From assembly GCF_003751085.1 (NCBI RefSeq), contig NZ_RJJY01000001.1, positions 3,968,001 to 4,032,000 on the forward strand: a DNA stretch of 64,000 nt. Direction: 5' to 3'. Origin of the DNA: Micromonospora sp. Llam0. Its GTDB lineage: Bacteria; Actinomycetota; Actinomycetes; Mycobacteriales; Micromonosporaceae. This document shows, in pieces, positions 53,172 to 62,483 of the stretch; the stretch's first letter is position 1, and each line of letters starts with the position of its first letter. A model generated the notes under the pieces. That model was given only the letters and a program-made list of their open reading frames with translations, had not been told where the DNA came from and did no database searches. The position numbers and the translations under genes were made by a program.

Positions 53172-53350
53172 CGGACTGGGCTGGAACCAGGAGCATCGGC
53201 CGTGTGCTGACCGGCCATGGGTCGGGGCGTTCGTTGGTGGACACGACATCGCCGTGACACCGCCGACTCTACTCGGTCCGGTGACGGTGTCGCCGCAGCA
53301 GCTCAGCCACCAACTGGCATCCGGTCTGCCGTTCAGCAGCCACTTACGGG

Positions 53351-54031
53351 TCACTGCCAGTTTTCCCGGCTCCGCTGCAGACCGTCGAGGATCAGGTCGA
53401 GTCCGACGTCGAACTCGGCTGCATAGGAATAGCCGGGCGCCAGCGCCCGGTGGACGATCATCTCGGCGAGATGCGGCAACTCGTCGCGGGGCAGCTGCTC
53501 CAGGATCGCGCCCGCCACCTGCGTGACTTCGGCGGACGAGGTGAACGGCAGGCTGAGTTCCTGCAGGGTGAACCCGTAGACGTAGCTGTCCAGCGCGGAG
53601 AGCGCGTGCGCCGCGCCAGCGACGGAGAATCCGCTGGCGCGCAGGCAGCCGAGCACCGCGTCGTGGTGACGAAGGGTCGCCGGGCCGGGGTTGGTCCGGG
53701 AGTCCATCAGACCGATCGCCCACGGGTGTCGGATCAGCGCCGCCCGCATCGACGCCGCCCGGTCCCGCATCGCGGCACACCAGTCGGTTCCGTCCGCCGG
53801 TAGATCGATCTCATCGAAGACGACATCGACCATGCCGTCGAGGATCAGGTCCTTGTTGCGGAAGTGGTGATACAGCGACATCGCCTCGACGCCGAGCCGC
53901 TGCGCGAGCCGGCGCATGCTCGGCACCCCCGAACCGGCCTCGTCCGCCAGCGCGACCGCTTCGCGCAGCACCAACTCCTTGGTGAGCGCGGTACGCCGGT
54001 TCGCGGGCGGGTCGGCTGGCTCCGTGACCAC
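53351..54031 (-). CDS. TetR-family transcriptional regulator
   Basis: 226 residues from a GTG start after GCAGGAGGATCAC. The N-terminal HTH reads TKELVLREAVALADEAGSGV then PSMRRLAQRLGVEAMSLYHH with FRNKDLILDGMVD. The C-terminal TetR_C-type ligand domain has HPWAIGLMDSRTNPGPATLR and a GFTLQELSLPF segment. It is divergent from the NmrA-like reductase gene, and two copies of a CTTAC-N3-GTAAG palindrome lie in the spacer. The simplest model is that it represses the neighbour and itself. Confidence 0.92.
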   Translation of the reverse strand: MVTEPADPPANRRTALTKELVLREAVALADEAGSGVPSMRRLAQRLGVEAMSLYHHFRNKDLILDGMVDVVFDEIDLPADGTDWCAAMRDRAASMRAALIRHPWAIGLMDSRTNPGPATLRHHDAVLGCLRASGFSVAGAAHALSALDSYVYGFTLQELSLPFTSSAEVTQVAGAILEQLPRDELPHLAEMIVHRALAPGYSYAAEFDVGLDLILDGLQRSRENWQ

Positions 54032-54062
54032 GTGATCCTCCTGCTGTCACCTCTCGGACTAC

Positions 54063-54103
54063 TTGACAACCTTACACCGCAAGGCTGTACCTTACAGCGT
54101 AAG
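54063..54103. promoter_or_regulatory. Tandem TetR operators over a promoter
   Basis: CTTACACCGCAAG (54071-54083, one mismatch) and CTTACAGCGTAAG (54091-54103, perfect 5-bp arms) are repeated with 20-bp centre spacing, i.e. about two helical turns on one DNA face. TTGACA at 54063-54068 is a plausible -35 element for the rightward gene. Confidence 0.8.
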
Positions 54104-54143
54104 CCGAACGCGATTCGGGGAATCGACAGACGGGAGCGGGACC

Positions 54144-54878
54144 ATGGAACCAGTCGACACCGACGGGGTCGGCCAGCCAGGTGCCGGCCGGCGGATCTGC
54201 GTCGTCGGGGCGTCCGGGAAACTCGGGCGGTACATGGTGCGGCACGCGCTGGAGCGCGGGTACGAGGTCGTCGCCGTGTGCCGGGAGAAGAGCGTGCCCA
54301 AGCTGGCGGAGTTCGACGGACGGATCACCGTGGTCCCCGGGCCAACCAACTCCCATACGGTCATCGCCCAGGCGGTGCGCGGCTGCGACGCCGTGCTCAC
54401 GGTGCTGGTGCCGTGGGGCGTGCAGAATTACGCCTCGGGCACCGCGCAGGCGGTGCTCGACCATGCCGAGCCCGGTGCCCGGCTGATCTTCTCCTGCGGT
54501 TGGCACATCAGCCACGACGGTCAGGACGTCTACCCCCGGGGGTTCAAGCTCTACACGGCGGTCTTCGGCTGGCTGGCGAAGCTGCTGCGGGTGGTGGACG
54601 TCAACGACCAGGTACGGGCCTGCCGACGGGTCTTCGCCAGCGGCGCCGACTGGACCGTCGTACGCGGCAGCGACCTCGAGGAAGGCGACAGCCAGGGCCT
54701 GCCGGTGTGGAGCCGGCACGTGGGCGATCCGGTGCTGGCCAGCAACCTGACCCGGCGGATCGACTACGCCCGGTTCATGGTGGAGGCCGTGGACGACGAC
54801 ACCCTCATCCGGGAGGCCCCGGCCATCGTCGGTCGGCTCACCCCGTCCGCCCTCGCCCACGCCGGTCGACCGCAGTGA
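54144..54878 (+). CDS. NAD(P)-binding NmrA/atypical SDR-family protein
   Basis: 244 residues from the ATG at 54144 (GGGAGCGGG upstream). A Rossmann domain starts RRICVVGASGKLGRYMVRHA (G-x-x-G-x-x-G), followed by VVAVCREKSVPKLAEF, HTVIAQAVRGCDAVLTVLVP, RLIFSCGWHISHDG and a C-terminal WTVVRGSDLEEGDSQGLPVW, the layout of NAD(P)H-dependent atypical SDRs. Catalytic Tyr/Lys cannot be assigned. It is probably an inducible oxidoreductase or redox-sensing protein under the adjacent TetR regulator. Its last 41 bp overlap the truncated end of the CHAT gene. Confidence 0.85.
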   Translation: MEPVDTDGVGQPGAGRRICVVGASGKLGRYMVRHALERGYEVVAVCREKSVPKLAEFDGRITVVPGPTNSHTVIAQAVRGCDAVLTVLVPWGVQNYASGTAQAVLDHAEPGARLIFSCGWHISHDGQDVYPRGFKLYTAVFGWLAKLLRVVDVNDQVRACRRVFASGADWTVVRGSDLEEGDSQGLPVWSRHVGDPVLASNLTRRIDYARFMVEAVDDDTLIREAPAIVGRLTPSALAHAGRPQ

Positions 54879-57068
54879 CCGACGCGGTCGACGCGGCCCA
54901 GCCGGTCCGGCACGCGCTGAGCAGCACCACCTGGCAGCTGGTCAGATCCAGCCCGGTGATGTCGTCGGCGCGCAGGTACCCGTCGTCGTCGCCGCTCGGG
55001 CTCAGGCAGAGCGCACCGGGCGTGACCCCGGTGTCGGCACCGTACATCCCGTGGGTGGCGAAGTGGACAACCTCGCATCCGGGCAGCGTCGACAGCACCG
55101 CCGCACGGGTGGCCGCCGCCCCGATCAGCGCTGTCGCGCCATAGTCGGCGGCGACTCGACGGGCCTCCCGCTCGGCATGGGTCAGCGACGGCAGCCGTGG
55201 CACCGGTAGGCCGGGTGCGATCGGGGTGTCCGGCGGGCTCGGGTTTCCGACCGCCAGGATCCGGCGGGCCAGTGCCGCAGGTGTAACCGCCCGGCCGGCC
55301 AACTCGGCGACGAGCGCGACGGAGGGCATCACGGTAACCGGCCACCGGTCGATGAGGGACTCACCCGGACCGGACCGCAGGGCGGCGAACGGCACTCGGT
55401 CGAGTTCGCCGTCGGGCACCACCACCAGCAGTTCGGCCCGGCTCCGGCGCAGTGCCCCGGCCACCGCCCCGATCAGCAGCTGAGAGCAGGCGTCGACGTC
55501 CGCGACGGCGTAGTGGTCGGCGAAGTCCGGCACCAGCAGCTCGCGGGTCAGGCCCAGGTACGCGTCGGCCTGCGGGTCGGTGGCCCGAAACGATTTCAGC
55601 TCGTCCGCTCCGACCCGGGCGTGCTCGATGCCGGTGGCGTCGACGTACCAGATGTGCAGTCCGGCGACCACGCCCGCCTCCCCGGGGTCGGCGACCGGTC
55701 CGACCAGGCTGTACACGAGGAATCCGGTGCTGCGCAAGGCGGCGAGCTCGACCATGGCGGCGGCCGTCAGCGCCGCCGGCATCCGGACCCCGTCCAGCGG
55801 GTCCGCCAGGGCCGGCAGTTTCTCCGGAGCCGGAAGTTCGGAACTCGCCGGACCGCCGCCCACCGGCCGGCGGGACCGCAACCGGCGCAGCAGGCTGCGC
55901 CCACGCGCCCGTTCGACCGCTTCGAGACCGCCGGCGACGTCGCCGGCGGCGAGCCGGCACGTCTGCAACGCACGGTACGCCTGTGCCTGGCTCTCCAGCA
56001 GATCGACATGCTGCTGGTCGTCGACGACGTCACGCCGCACGGCTTCCCAGTCGGCGACCGCGTCGAGCAGAAGAGTCTCCGCGTCCGCCAGGTCGCCCGC
56101 AGCCATGGTCAGCCGGGCGAGGTTGAACCGCGCGGTTCCCCGGGCGCCCGAATCCCCGGGTCGACCAGCCGCACCGACCGCCGGGCCAAGGCCCGCGCCC
56201 GGGTCAGCCGGCCGGCCCGGGCGTCCATGGCGGCCAGGCTGATCGCGGCCCGCCCGGCCAGATGCGGGGTGCCGCGAGTGAGCGTCTCCTGGTAGACCTG
56301 CCGGACCGCCGCCACGGCCCGCTCGTCCTCACCGGTCTCGGCCAGCGCCAGAGCCCAGGCCATCCGGGCCTGGAGATACTGTTCGCGTCGCCCATGCCGC
56401 TCGCACAGTGTCATCGCCTGCTCGGCCAACGCCACCGCCGCCGCAGGCTCACCGGCCGCCCGGTGGACCGACGCCGAAGTGACCAGCATGCCGAGACGAA
56501 CCCGGTCGGCCAGCGCGGGTGCGATCAACGCCGGATCGTTGATCTCGCGGCTCCCGGTCACCACCCGACTCGCCGCGCCCAGCGTCTCGACCGGTCGCCC
56601 CTGGCGCAGCAGTGACTGAGCGAGCATGCCGTAGGCCGACACGGTATGTCTCGGATCCCCGATCGGCTCCGCCGCTGCGACCGCCTCCCGGGCCGCCACC
56701 TCGGCGTCGATGAACCGGTCCAGCCAGTACAGGGCGTCGGAGTACAGGCACTGAGCCTGCATCCCGTCGGCGCGGGCCAACGGTGTCGCCCACCGCGGCC
56801 AAGGTGGCAGCAGTGTCAGCGCGCGTCGGCTCGCGTCGAGCTGCGCCGGCCGGTCCTCCAGCGCCGCCGCCTGCCGGGCGACCTGGCTTCACAGTGAGCC
56901 GGCGAGGATCGGGGCGATCGGCTCCCATACCTGTGCCGCGGACCGGAAGGCGGCGTAGGCCTCGGCTGGTCGCCCCGCCGCGTCCAACGCCTCGGCCCGC
57001 CGTCGGGCGGCCATCGCCCGCAGCATGTCCCACAGGCCGGGTGTGGGTGACCGGTCACGGTGCCGCAT
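54838..57068 (-). pseudogene. Degraded TPR-CHAT caspase-like protease gene
   Basis: Homology runs through one gene with three lesions. From ~57068 (or the Met at 57026) it reads RRRAEALDAAGRPAEAYAAF and reaches an in-frame TGA at 56889. The same frame continues (ARQAAALEDRPAQLDASRRA) into TPR repeats (YWLDRFIDAEVAAREAVAAA ... GMLAQSLLRQGRP). Near 56150 a one-base loss in a CCCGGGG run shifts it to the frame of ARFNLARLTMAAGDLADAET and the CHAT domain. The catalytic dyad is present (VVHFATHGMY and LLSACRTG), but the protein ends 20 residues after the Cys. The ~70-80 residues that normally complete CHAT are missing, where the NmrA-like gene converges. CHAT proteases act in bacterial immunity and programmed death. 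Confidence 0.8.
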
Positions 57069-57194
57069 ACCGCTGTCTGACGGACCACGAACCGGGGCCA
57101 TCCGACGTGCGGCCACCCCTGCGCCCGCTGACTGCCACACGCGGTCCGTCAGGTAAGCGGCATCACGAGTCCACCCAGTGGAAGGAGTACGGCG

Positions 57195-59492
57195 TTGAGC
57201 GACGTCAGCACGCGGATAGCCGCAGTGCTCGCGGCCCGGCAGACCTGGCAGCCGACGGTGGACGGGGAGCTGCGGCGGTGGACGGCGGTCCAGCGGCTGC
57301 TCGCCGCCGTCGCCGACGCGGTCGCCGACATCGACCCCGGCGGGCCCGGTCCGACCGTCGTCGCGGACGTCGCGGTCGACATCCCAGCCCTGCAGAAGCT
57401 GGCGACGGAGTCGGTCGCGACGCTGGCCGCGGTCCGAGCGCGGGTCAACCGCCGGTCGATCAACGTCGGGGTGAGCGGCCGGGCCCGCAACGGCAAGAGC
57501 ACCCTGCTGCAGTCGCTGTCCGGGCTCGGCGACGAGCAGATCCCCAGCGGTACGGGGCAGCCGGTGACGGCGGTCCGCAGCCGGATCTACCACTCGGGCA
57601 GCCAGCGGGAGGCGCACCTGTCGACGCACACCGAGTCGTCGTTCTGCGAAGAGGTGCTCGCCCCGTACCACGCCGCACTCGGTCTCGACCCGGCCCCGCG
57701 CAGCATCGACGAGTTCGCCCGGTTCGACTACTCGGCCGCCGGGGCCGCGTTGGCCGACCGGATGGAGGACTACCCGGTACTCGGGCCGATGCTGGCCAGG
57801 TTACGGGAGATGCAGGCCGGTCTGCCCAGCTACCGGCCGCTGCTGACCGGTGAACTGATCCGGGTCGAGCTCGCCGAGCTGCGCAGCTGGGTGGCGTACC
57901 CGCAGCGCAACGACCCGGCGGCCGACCGGCGGTACCTGGCGGTCAAGGACGCCAGCATCACCTGCGAGTTCCCGATCAGCGAGGTGATCGCGCTCGGCCT
58001 CATCGACCTGCCCGGCCTGGGGGAACTGGTGCCGAACGCCGAGGCGCACCACCTCGCCGGGCTGCAGAACGACGTCGACTTCGTCCTCGTGGTGAAACGG
58101 CCGGTCGACACCAACGCGCTGTGGGCCAAGGAGGACGGCCTCGCCCTCGGGCTGATCGGGCGAGCGCGGGGCGCCGCCGCGATGAACGACTTCGCGGCGA
58201 TCCTGGTCAACACCGGCGGGTGCGCCGAGGCCAACGTCCGGGCGTTGACCGACGACATCCGGCAACGCCTCAACCACGGTACCGACGACGCCGTGTACCG
58301 GGTCGTCCTCGCCGACGCCGCCGACCGCGCGGCCGTACGAACCGGTGTGCTCGACGTCGTGCTGCGACACCTCGCCGAGGCGCTGCCCCGGATGGATGCC
58401 GCGGTCATCGACCACGCGTTCGCGGCCTGTGACGGTAACCGTCAACGGATCCTGGCCGTGGTGGCGGACCTGTTGACCGCGATGCGGTCGATGGTCACCC
58501 CGACGCCGATGGAGCTACGCATCGCCCGGGCCAACGGGATGCGCGCCGAGCTCGCCGCCTCCCTGCAGGAGTGGATGCAGCAGTTGGAGAGCCGCATCGA
58601 CGACAGCTACGAGGACGGCGAGTTCCTCGACCGAATCTCGGCCGTCCAGCACGAGGTACGGGAGTGGATTCTGGACGGCTTCGGCAAGGGCACCGACGAG
58701 TGGAAGAAGGACGCCGTCGCCGCGATGCAGGTGGACAAGGGTGCCGCCGCCTTCGCCACCCGGGCGCTCAACGGCATCCGGGTCCAGCTGGCCAGCCGGT
58801 TCGGCGTCATCGACGACATCCTGGAGGCTCGGCGGCAGCAATTCTGGGCGAGTCTGGTTACCGCACTCGGGCCCGGGCTGGCGCCGCTGCTGGACGACGC
58901 CGTGCCGGCGGTCGCGCTGTCCCGGCTGGCCGACCGTCTGGCCGACGCGTCGGCTCCCTGCCCCGGCCTGAGCCGGTCGCTGCGCGACGTGCTCGACATC
59001 AGGCTGGACTACCGGACCCGGGTACTGCCCCGACTGGTACGCGCGTTGCGACTCCTGCAACCGGAGCCGGGCAGCGGGATGCCGGGTGCGCTCACGTCGA
59101 TCCTGCCGATCCCGCGCACCGCCGACGGCGCGGACGAGCTGTTCCTGCGGGTCACCCACCTGGCCAGGGAGGCAGCCCACGACGTGGCCGGGATCTTGTC
59201 CGGTGAGCCGAGCCTGATGGTGACCGCGTTGTTCGCCTACGGCGAGCAGTTCGAGGACTCGTTCATCCGGTCCGACACGTCGGAGGCGGAGTTCCGCCGG
59301 CTGGTGGAGAACTTCCGGGACCAGTTGTGGCCGTCCGAGACAGCCGGACCGGCCCTGGCCACCGCCCGGTACCAGCGGTTGCGGGGTGCGCTCGGCGCGG
59401 TCCGGGAAGCGCTCGACGGCACGACCGTCCCGGGGTCCGCCGCGGCACCGAGCCCGACGTCCGTCCCAGCGCAGGAGGGGAACCAGCGGTGA
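57195..59492 (+). CDS. Dynamin-like large GTPase
   Basis: 765 residues from a TTG start seven bases after GAAGGAG. After an ~85-residue helical N-terminus, the GTPase domain begins INVGVSGRARNGKSTLLQSL (P-loop residues 95-102). A conserved Thr region (GTGQPVTAVRS) acts as switch I, and IDLPGLGELVPNAEAHH supplies switch II (D271-LPG). FAAILVNTGG occupies the base-recognition position, without a canonical NKxD. From ~400 it is long helical (stalk-like): MRAELAASLQEWMQQLESRI, YEDGEFLDRISAVQHEVREW, RRQQFWASLVTALGPGLAPL. No membrane segment is seen. It starts a four-gene operon whose junctions all overlap, and diverges from the CHAT pseudogene. Likely a membrane-remodelling or regulatory GTPase in a conflict system. 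Confidence 0.8.
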   Translation: MSDVSTRIAAVLAARQTWQPTVDGELRRWTAVQRLLAAVADAVADIDPGGPGPTVVADVAVDIPALQKLATESVATLAAVRARVNRRSINVGVSGRARNGKSTLLQSLSGLGDEQIPSGTGQPVTAVRSRIYHSGSQREAHLSTHTESSFCEEVLAPYHAALGLDPAPRSIDEFARFDYSAAGAALADRMEDYPVLGPMLARLREMQAGLPSYRPLLTGELIRVELAELRSWVAYPQRNDPAADRRYLAVKDASITCEFPISEVIALGLIDLPGLGELVPNAEAHHLAGLQNDVDFVLVVKRPVDTNALWAKEDGLALGLIGRARGAAAMNDFAAILVNTGGCAEANVRALTDDIRQRLNHGTDDAVYRVVLADAADRAAVRTGVLDVVLRHLAEALPRMDAAVIDHAFAACDGNRQRILAVVADLLTAMRSMVTPTPMELRIARANGMRAELAASLQEWMQQLESRIDDSYEDGEFLDRISAVQHEVREWILDGFGKGTDEWKKDAVAAMQVDKGAAAFATRALNGIRVQLASRFGVIDDILEARRQQFWASLVTALGPGLAPLLDDAVPAVALSRLADRLADASAPCPGLSRSLRDVLDIRLDYRTRVLPRLVRALRLLQPEPGSGMPGALTSILPIPRTADGADELFLRVTHLAREAAHDVAGILSGEPSLMVTALFAYGEQFEDSFIRSDTSEAEFRRLVENFRDQLWPSETAGPALATARYQRLRGALGAVREALDGTTVPGSAAAPSPTSVPAQEGNQR

Positions 59493-60634
59493 CAGCCCAG
59501 ACGTTCAAGGTCGCGGTGGTCGGTCCGTCCCGGGTGGGCAAGACCACCCTGCTGACCGCGATTCTGTCGGACACCAATCGGATGCTCGCCGGCACGCCGG
59601 TCAGCGTGGCGATGGACGAGGCGACCGAGAAGCGGGTCTCGGTCCAGCGCAAGGAGCTGCGCAGGGCGATCGAGGCGCAGGAGTTCAACCCCGCCGCGCT
59701 GGAGGGAAACCAGCAGATCGTCCACTACCACGTCTCGCTGCGCGCCGCCGGCGACGAGGCACTCGAGATTCCGTTCGACATCCTCGACTACCCGGGCGGT
59801 TGGCTCGACCCGGCGAAACGGGCCGACGTACCGCACGCCCAGCAGCGGTGGCCGCAGTGCGAGCGGCACATCGAGGACAGCGTGATGCTACTGGTGCCGA
59901 TCGACTCGGCGGTGCTGATGGAAGCGGTCACCCCGGCGCACCGGCGGGCCGTGCCGGACCTGCTCGGTCTGGAGGACACCGAGGCGATGGTGCGCAAGTG
60001 GGCCCGGTCCCGCAACCGGGAGGAGCACCGTCAAGAGCCGGCGGTGCTGGTGCTCGCCCCGATGAAGTGCGAAAAGTACTTCGACGACAACGGTGGCACG
60101 GGACGCGACGCCGGCCGGCTGCGCGCGACGATCCGGGCGAAGTACGCCAACGTGCTGGAGATCGTGCGGGAGGAGGCCCAGGACCGGCCGGTGCGGATCG
60201 TGTACGCGCCGATCGACACCTACGGGTGTGTCGAACTGATGGACACCGAATGGGTCGACGACGGCAGTGGGCAGCTGTTGTTCCGCGGTCACTACCGGTT
60301 CCGGGGGAACCCGCCCAGGATCTCGGTGAAGGCCGCCGGGTCGGTGATGCAGCAGCTGTGCGGCTGCCTCATCGACGGTCGCGACGCGGCCGAGGCGGAG
60401 AATCTGGCCGGCTACCGGGTCGGCGTCCGAAACCTGTTGGATCGGCATGCGCAGCCGAAGGGTTTCTGGGGCACGCTCGGCTACCACCTCGGCGGTGAAG
60501 CCGCCGAGAACCGGCGCGACCGGACGTATCTCGGTGGCCAGATCGACGCCGCCACCCGGCGCCGGATCCAGCTGACCGAGGCCGTGGAGAAGCTGGCGAA
60601 GATGCCGCAGGACCAACGGATCGAGGAGTGGTGA
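59489..60634 (+). CDS. Second GTPase of the operon (double-GTPase-type partner)
   Basis: 381 residues from the GTG at 59489, overlapping the previous stop (GTGA) with GGAGGGG upstream. It opens TFKVAVVGPSRVGKTTLLTA (P-loop residues ~12-20). Switch II is in IPFDILDYPGGWLDPAKRAD. LVLAPMKCEKYF could be the base-specificity strand (K-C-E in place of N-K-x-D). The region between holds a helix-rich insert (EKRVSVQRKELRRAIEAQEF). The C-terminal ~80 residues are charged and helical (AATRRRIQLTEAVEKLAKMP). No signal or membrane segment. It resembles the GTPases that occur in pairs in actinobacterial NTP-dependent conflict systems. Confidence 0.75.
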   Translation: MTAQTFKVAVVGPSRVGKTTLLTAILSDTNRMLAGTPVSVAMDEATEKRVSVQRKELRRAIEAQEFNPAALEGNQQIVHYHVSLRAAGDEALEIPFDILDYPGGWLDPAKRADVPHAQQRWPQCERHIEDSVMLLVPIDSAVLMEAVTPAHRRAVPDLLGLEDTEAMVRKWARSRNREEHRQEPAVLVLAPMKCEKYFDDNGGTGRDAGRLRATIRAKYANVLEIVREEAQDRPVRIVYAPIDTYGCVELMDTEWVDDGSGQLLFRGHYRFRGNPPRISVKAAGSVMQQLCGCLIDGRDAAEAENLAGYRVGVRNLLDRHAQPKGFWGTLGYHLGGEAAENRRDRTYLGGQIDAATRRRIQLTEAVEKLAKMPQDQRIEEW

Positions 60635-61506
60635 CGGTGCACGCGTACCTGCTGACTCGGGGCACCCCCCGCAACCTGGACTACGCCTTCCTGGGCTCGG
60701 AACCCGCGACGCACTGGTGGGACCGGCTGTCGGACGCCAACTTCATCAACATCGACAGGTTCGAGGTGGCCGCCAGGGCCGACGGCAGCGGGCTGAGTCT
60801 GCTGCTGTCCGGGCTGCCGTCCGCCCGGCGGGACAGCATCGGCACCCCGATCCGGTTCACCGTGGTGGTGGACGGCCTGCAGGACGACCCCGAGCTGCTC
60901 GCCGACCTGGTCGCGGTCGCGCTCAGCCCGGCCGGGCGGGCCGCCCTCGGTCGACAGCTGGACGAGGAGTTTCCCTACCCGGAGATCAACGCGATCCGCG
61001 CCGGCACGGATCCCGGCACCGACATCGGCGTACGGACGCTGCGGGCGTTGCGTTCGGGCAGCACCGACGAGGCCCTCGCCGGTGCCGGAACCCGGACCGG
61101 AACAGGCGATGGAACGGGTGGCGGAACAACTGCCGACGGCGGTGCTGCTCCGGCCGGCCGGGACGGGACGGACCGCACCGGTTGCTGGGTCGGCCCGGTC
61201 GACGATCCGCTCGCCCGGGGTGCTTTCCTGGCCCGAGTGGCCCGGATGGCCGACGGCTCGACCGGCTTCGCGTTCACCTCGCACGCGCTGGCCAGCGTGG
61301 CCGGCGCGCAGCGGGCGGCCGAGACGCTCGGCGCGGACGCGGTGATCCTGTTGCACGACGGCGGCCCGGCCGGAATCCAGCCACTGGGAAAAGCACCGGC
61401 GGGCACGGCGGGCGGCAGCTGGCCGCGGCCGGCCCTGATCGTGCTGCTCTCCCTGGCCGGGTTGGCGATCGCGCTGCTGATCCGGTGGCTCATCAGGTGG
61501 TTGTGA
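60631..61506 (+). CDS. GTPase-operon membrane-anchored partner
   Basis: 291 residues from the GTG at 60631 overlapping the previous stop (a GTG at 60628 is equivalent). The N-terminal ~120 residues form a domain with AYLLTRGTPRNLDYAFLGSE, THWWDRLSDANFINIDRFEV and IGTPIRFTVVVDGLQDDPEL, perhaps a GTPase-associated adaptor domain; I cannot name it firmly. A Gly/Thr-rich linker (TRTGTGDGTGGGTTADGGAA) leads to a second small module and one C-terminal membrane helix (ALIVLLSLAGLAIALLIRWL) with almost no tail, i.e. a tail-anchored cytoplasmic protein. It could dock the GTPases on the membrane. Confidence 0.75.
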   Translation: MTVHAYLLTRGTPRNLDYAFLGSEPATHWWDRLSDANFINIDRFEVAARADGSGLSLLLSGLPSARRDSIGTPIRFTVVVDGLQDDPELLADLVAVALSPAGRAALGRQLDEEFPYPEINAIRAGTDPGTDIGVRTLRALRSGSTDEALAGAGTRTGTGDGTGGGTTADGGAAPAGRDGTDRTGCWVGPVDDPLARGAFLARVARMADGSTGFAFTSHALASVAGAQRAAETLGADAVILLHDGGPAGIQPLGKAPAGTAGGSWPRPALIVLLSLAGLAIALLIRWLIRWL

Positions 61507-62222
61507 CGGCGGCGCGACGGCCCGGGATCACCCTGCACACGGCCGACTTCGGCGCGCTGCGGGCGGAGGTCGTCGTCGATCCGCCGGTCGTGACCGGGTC
61601 CGTCACGTCGCCTGTCGACGGACAACGGTGGCCGGTCAGTGGCTGGTTCGCGATCCGGCCGGAACCGGTACGCGGCACGGCGGCGCTGCGGGCGCTGGCC
61701 CGGACCGGCTCGGCGTACACCCTTCACGGGCGACTCGTCCTGCGGCTCGGTGACGCGTCGGTCGAGTGTCAGCTTCGCCCGGACGGGCGGTATCCCACGG
61801 TCGTCGGCGCGGACCGGCCGCCGCGCATCCACCAGGCCACCGCCGATCAGGTGTTCGCGGCGGAGCTGACCCGGCTCATGGCCGATGCGCAGTCACGGAT
61901 CGCCAAGCTGAGAGCGCAGCTCACCGCCGACGCCATCGCGGAACTGATCCGGCAGGAAGGCGGCAGCGGGCGGCAGGCGTTCCTGCGGCTGCGGCTCGCC
62001 GAGCAGGAGTTGCGGTTGGGCCAGTTCGGCGCCGCAGTGCACACGATCGACGAAGCTGCGTCCGACGCCGTCGACAGTGCGGGGTGCGGCGCTCAGCCTG
62101 CCGAGTTCCGGCGGCAGCGCGACCGGCTCGTCGAGGCCCTGGACCGGGTGGCCGGGCGGCTGGCGGCACCCGTCGCCGAGTCCCTCCACGAAGCGGCCGA
62201 GCTGCTGCGTCGACGCAGTTGA
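61503..62222 (+). CDS. Fourth gene of GTPase operon, hypothetical
   Basis: 239 residues from the GTG at 61503, overlapping the previous stop (GTGA). The first ~120 residues are strand-rich (ITLHTADFGALRAEVVVDPP; YTLHGRLVLRLGDASVECQL), the rest helical: VFAAELTRLMADAQSRIAKL, ADAIAELIRQEGGSGRQAFL, LRLAEQELRLGQFGAAVHTI and EALDRVAGRLAAPVAESLHE. No signal, membrane segment or known motif. Its place in the operon suggests it is a structural partner or effector accessory of the GTPases. Confidence 0.7.
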   Translation: MTAARRPGITLHTADFGALRAEVVVDPPVVTGSVTSPVDGQRWPVSGWFAIRPEPVRGTAALRALARTGSAYTLHGRLVLRLGDASVECQLRPDGRYPTVVGADRPPRIHQATADQVFAAELTRLMADAQSRIAKLRAQLTADAIAELIRQEGGSGRQAFLRLRLAEQELRLGQFGAAVHTIDEAASDAVDSAGCGAQPAEFRRQRDRLVEALDRVAGRLAAPVAESLHEAAELLRRRS

Positions 62223-62483
62223 GCCGGTACGCCGGCAGTGCCGGCGTACCGGCTCGCCGGCCCGGTGTCCGGGGCTGGACGGGGCTGCGACGGCGGTCTC
62301 AGGATCCCTGTCCTACCTGGTCAGCGGCGTGGTGGTCGGGATAGCGTCCGGATTGCCCGGCGGGGACGCCCGCAGGCATCCATCGTCACCGACGCTCGTC
62401 GCGACCACCCACGGTCCGGCGACGCGAACCGGACGGCGCCCCGGTGATCGCGCGGTGACTCCCGTACGCCAGTGGGAGGACAG

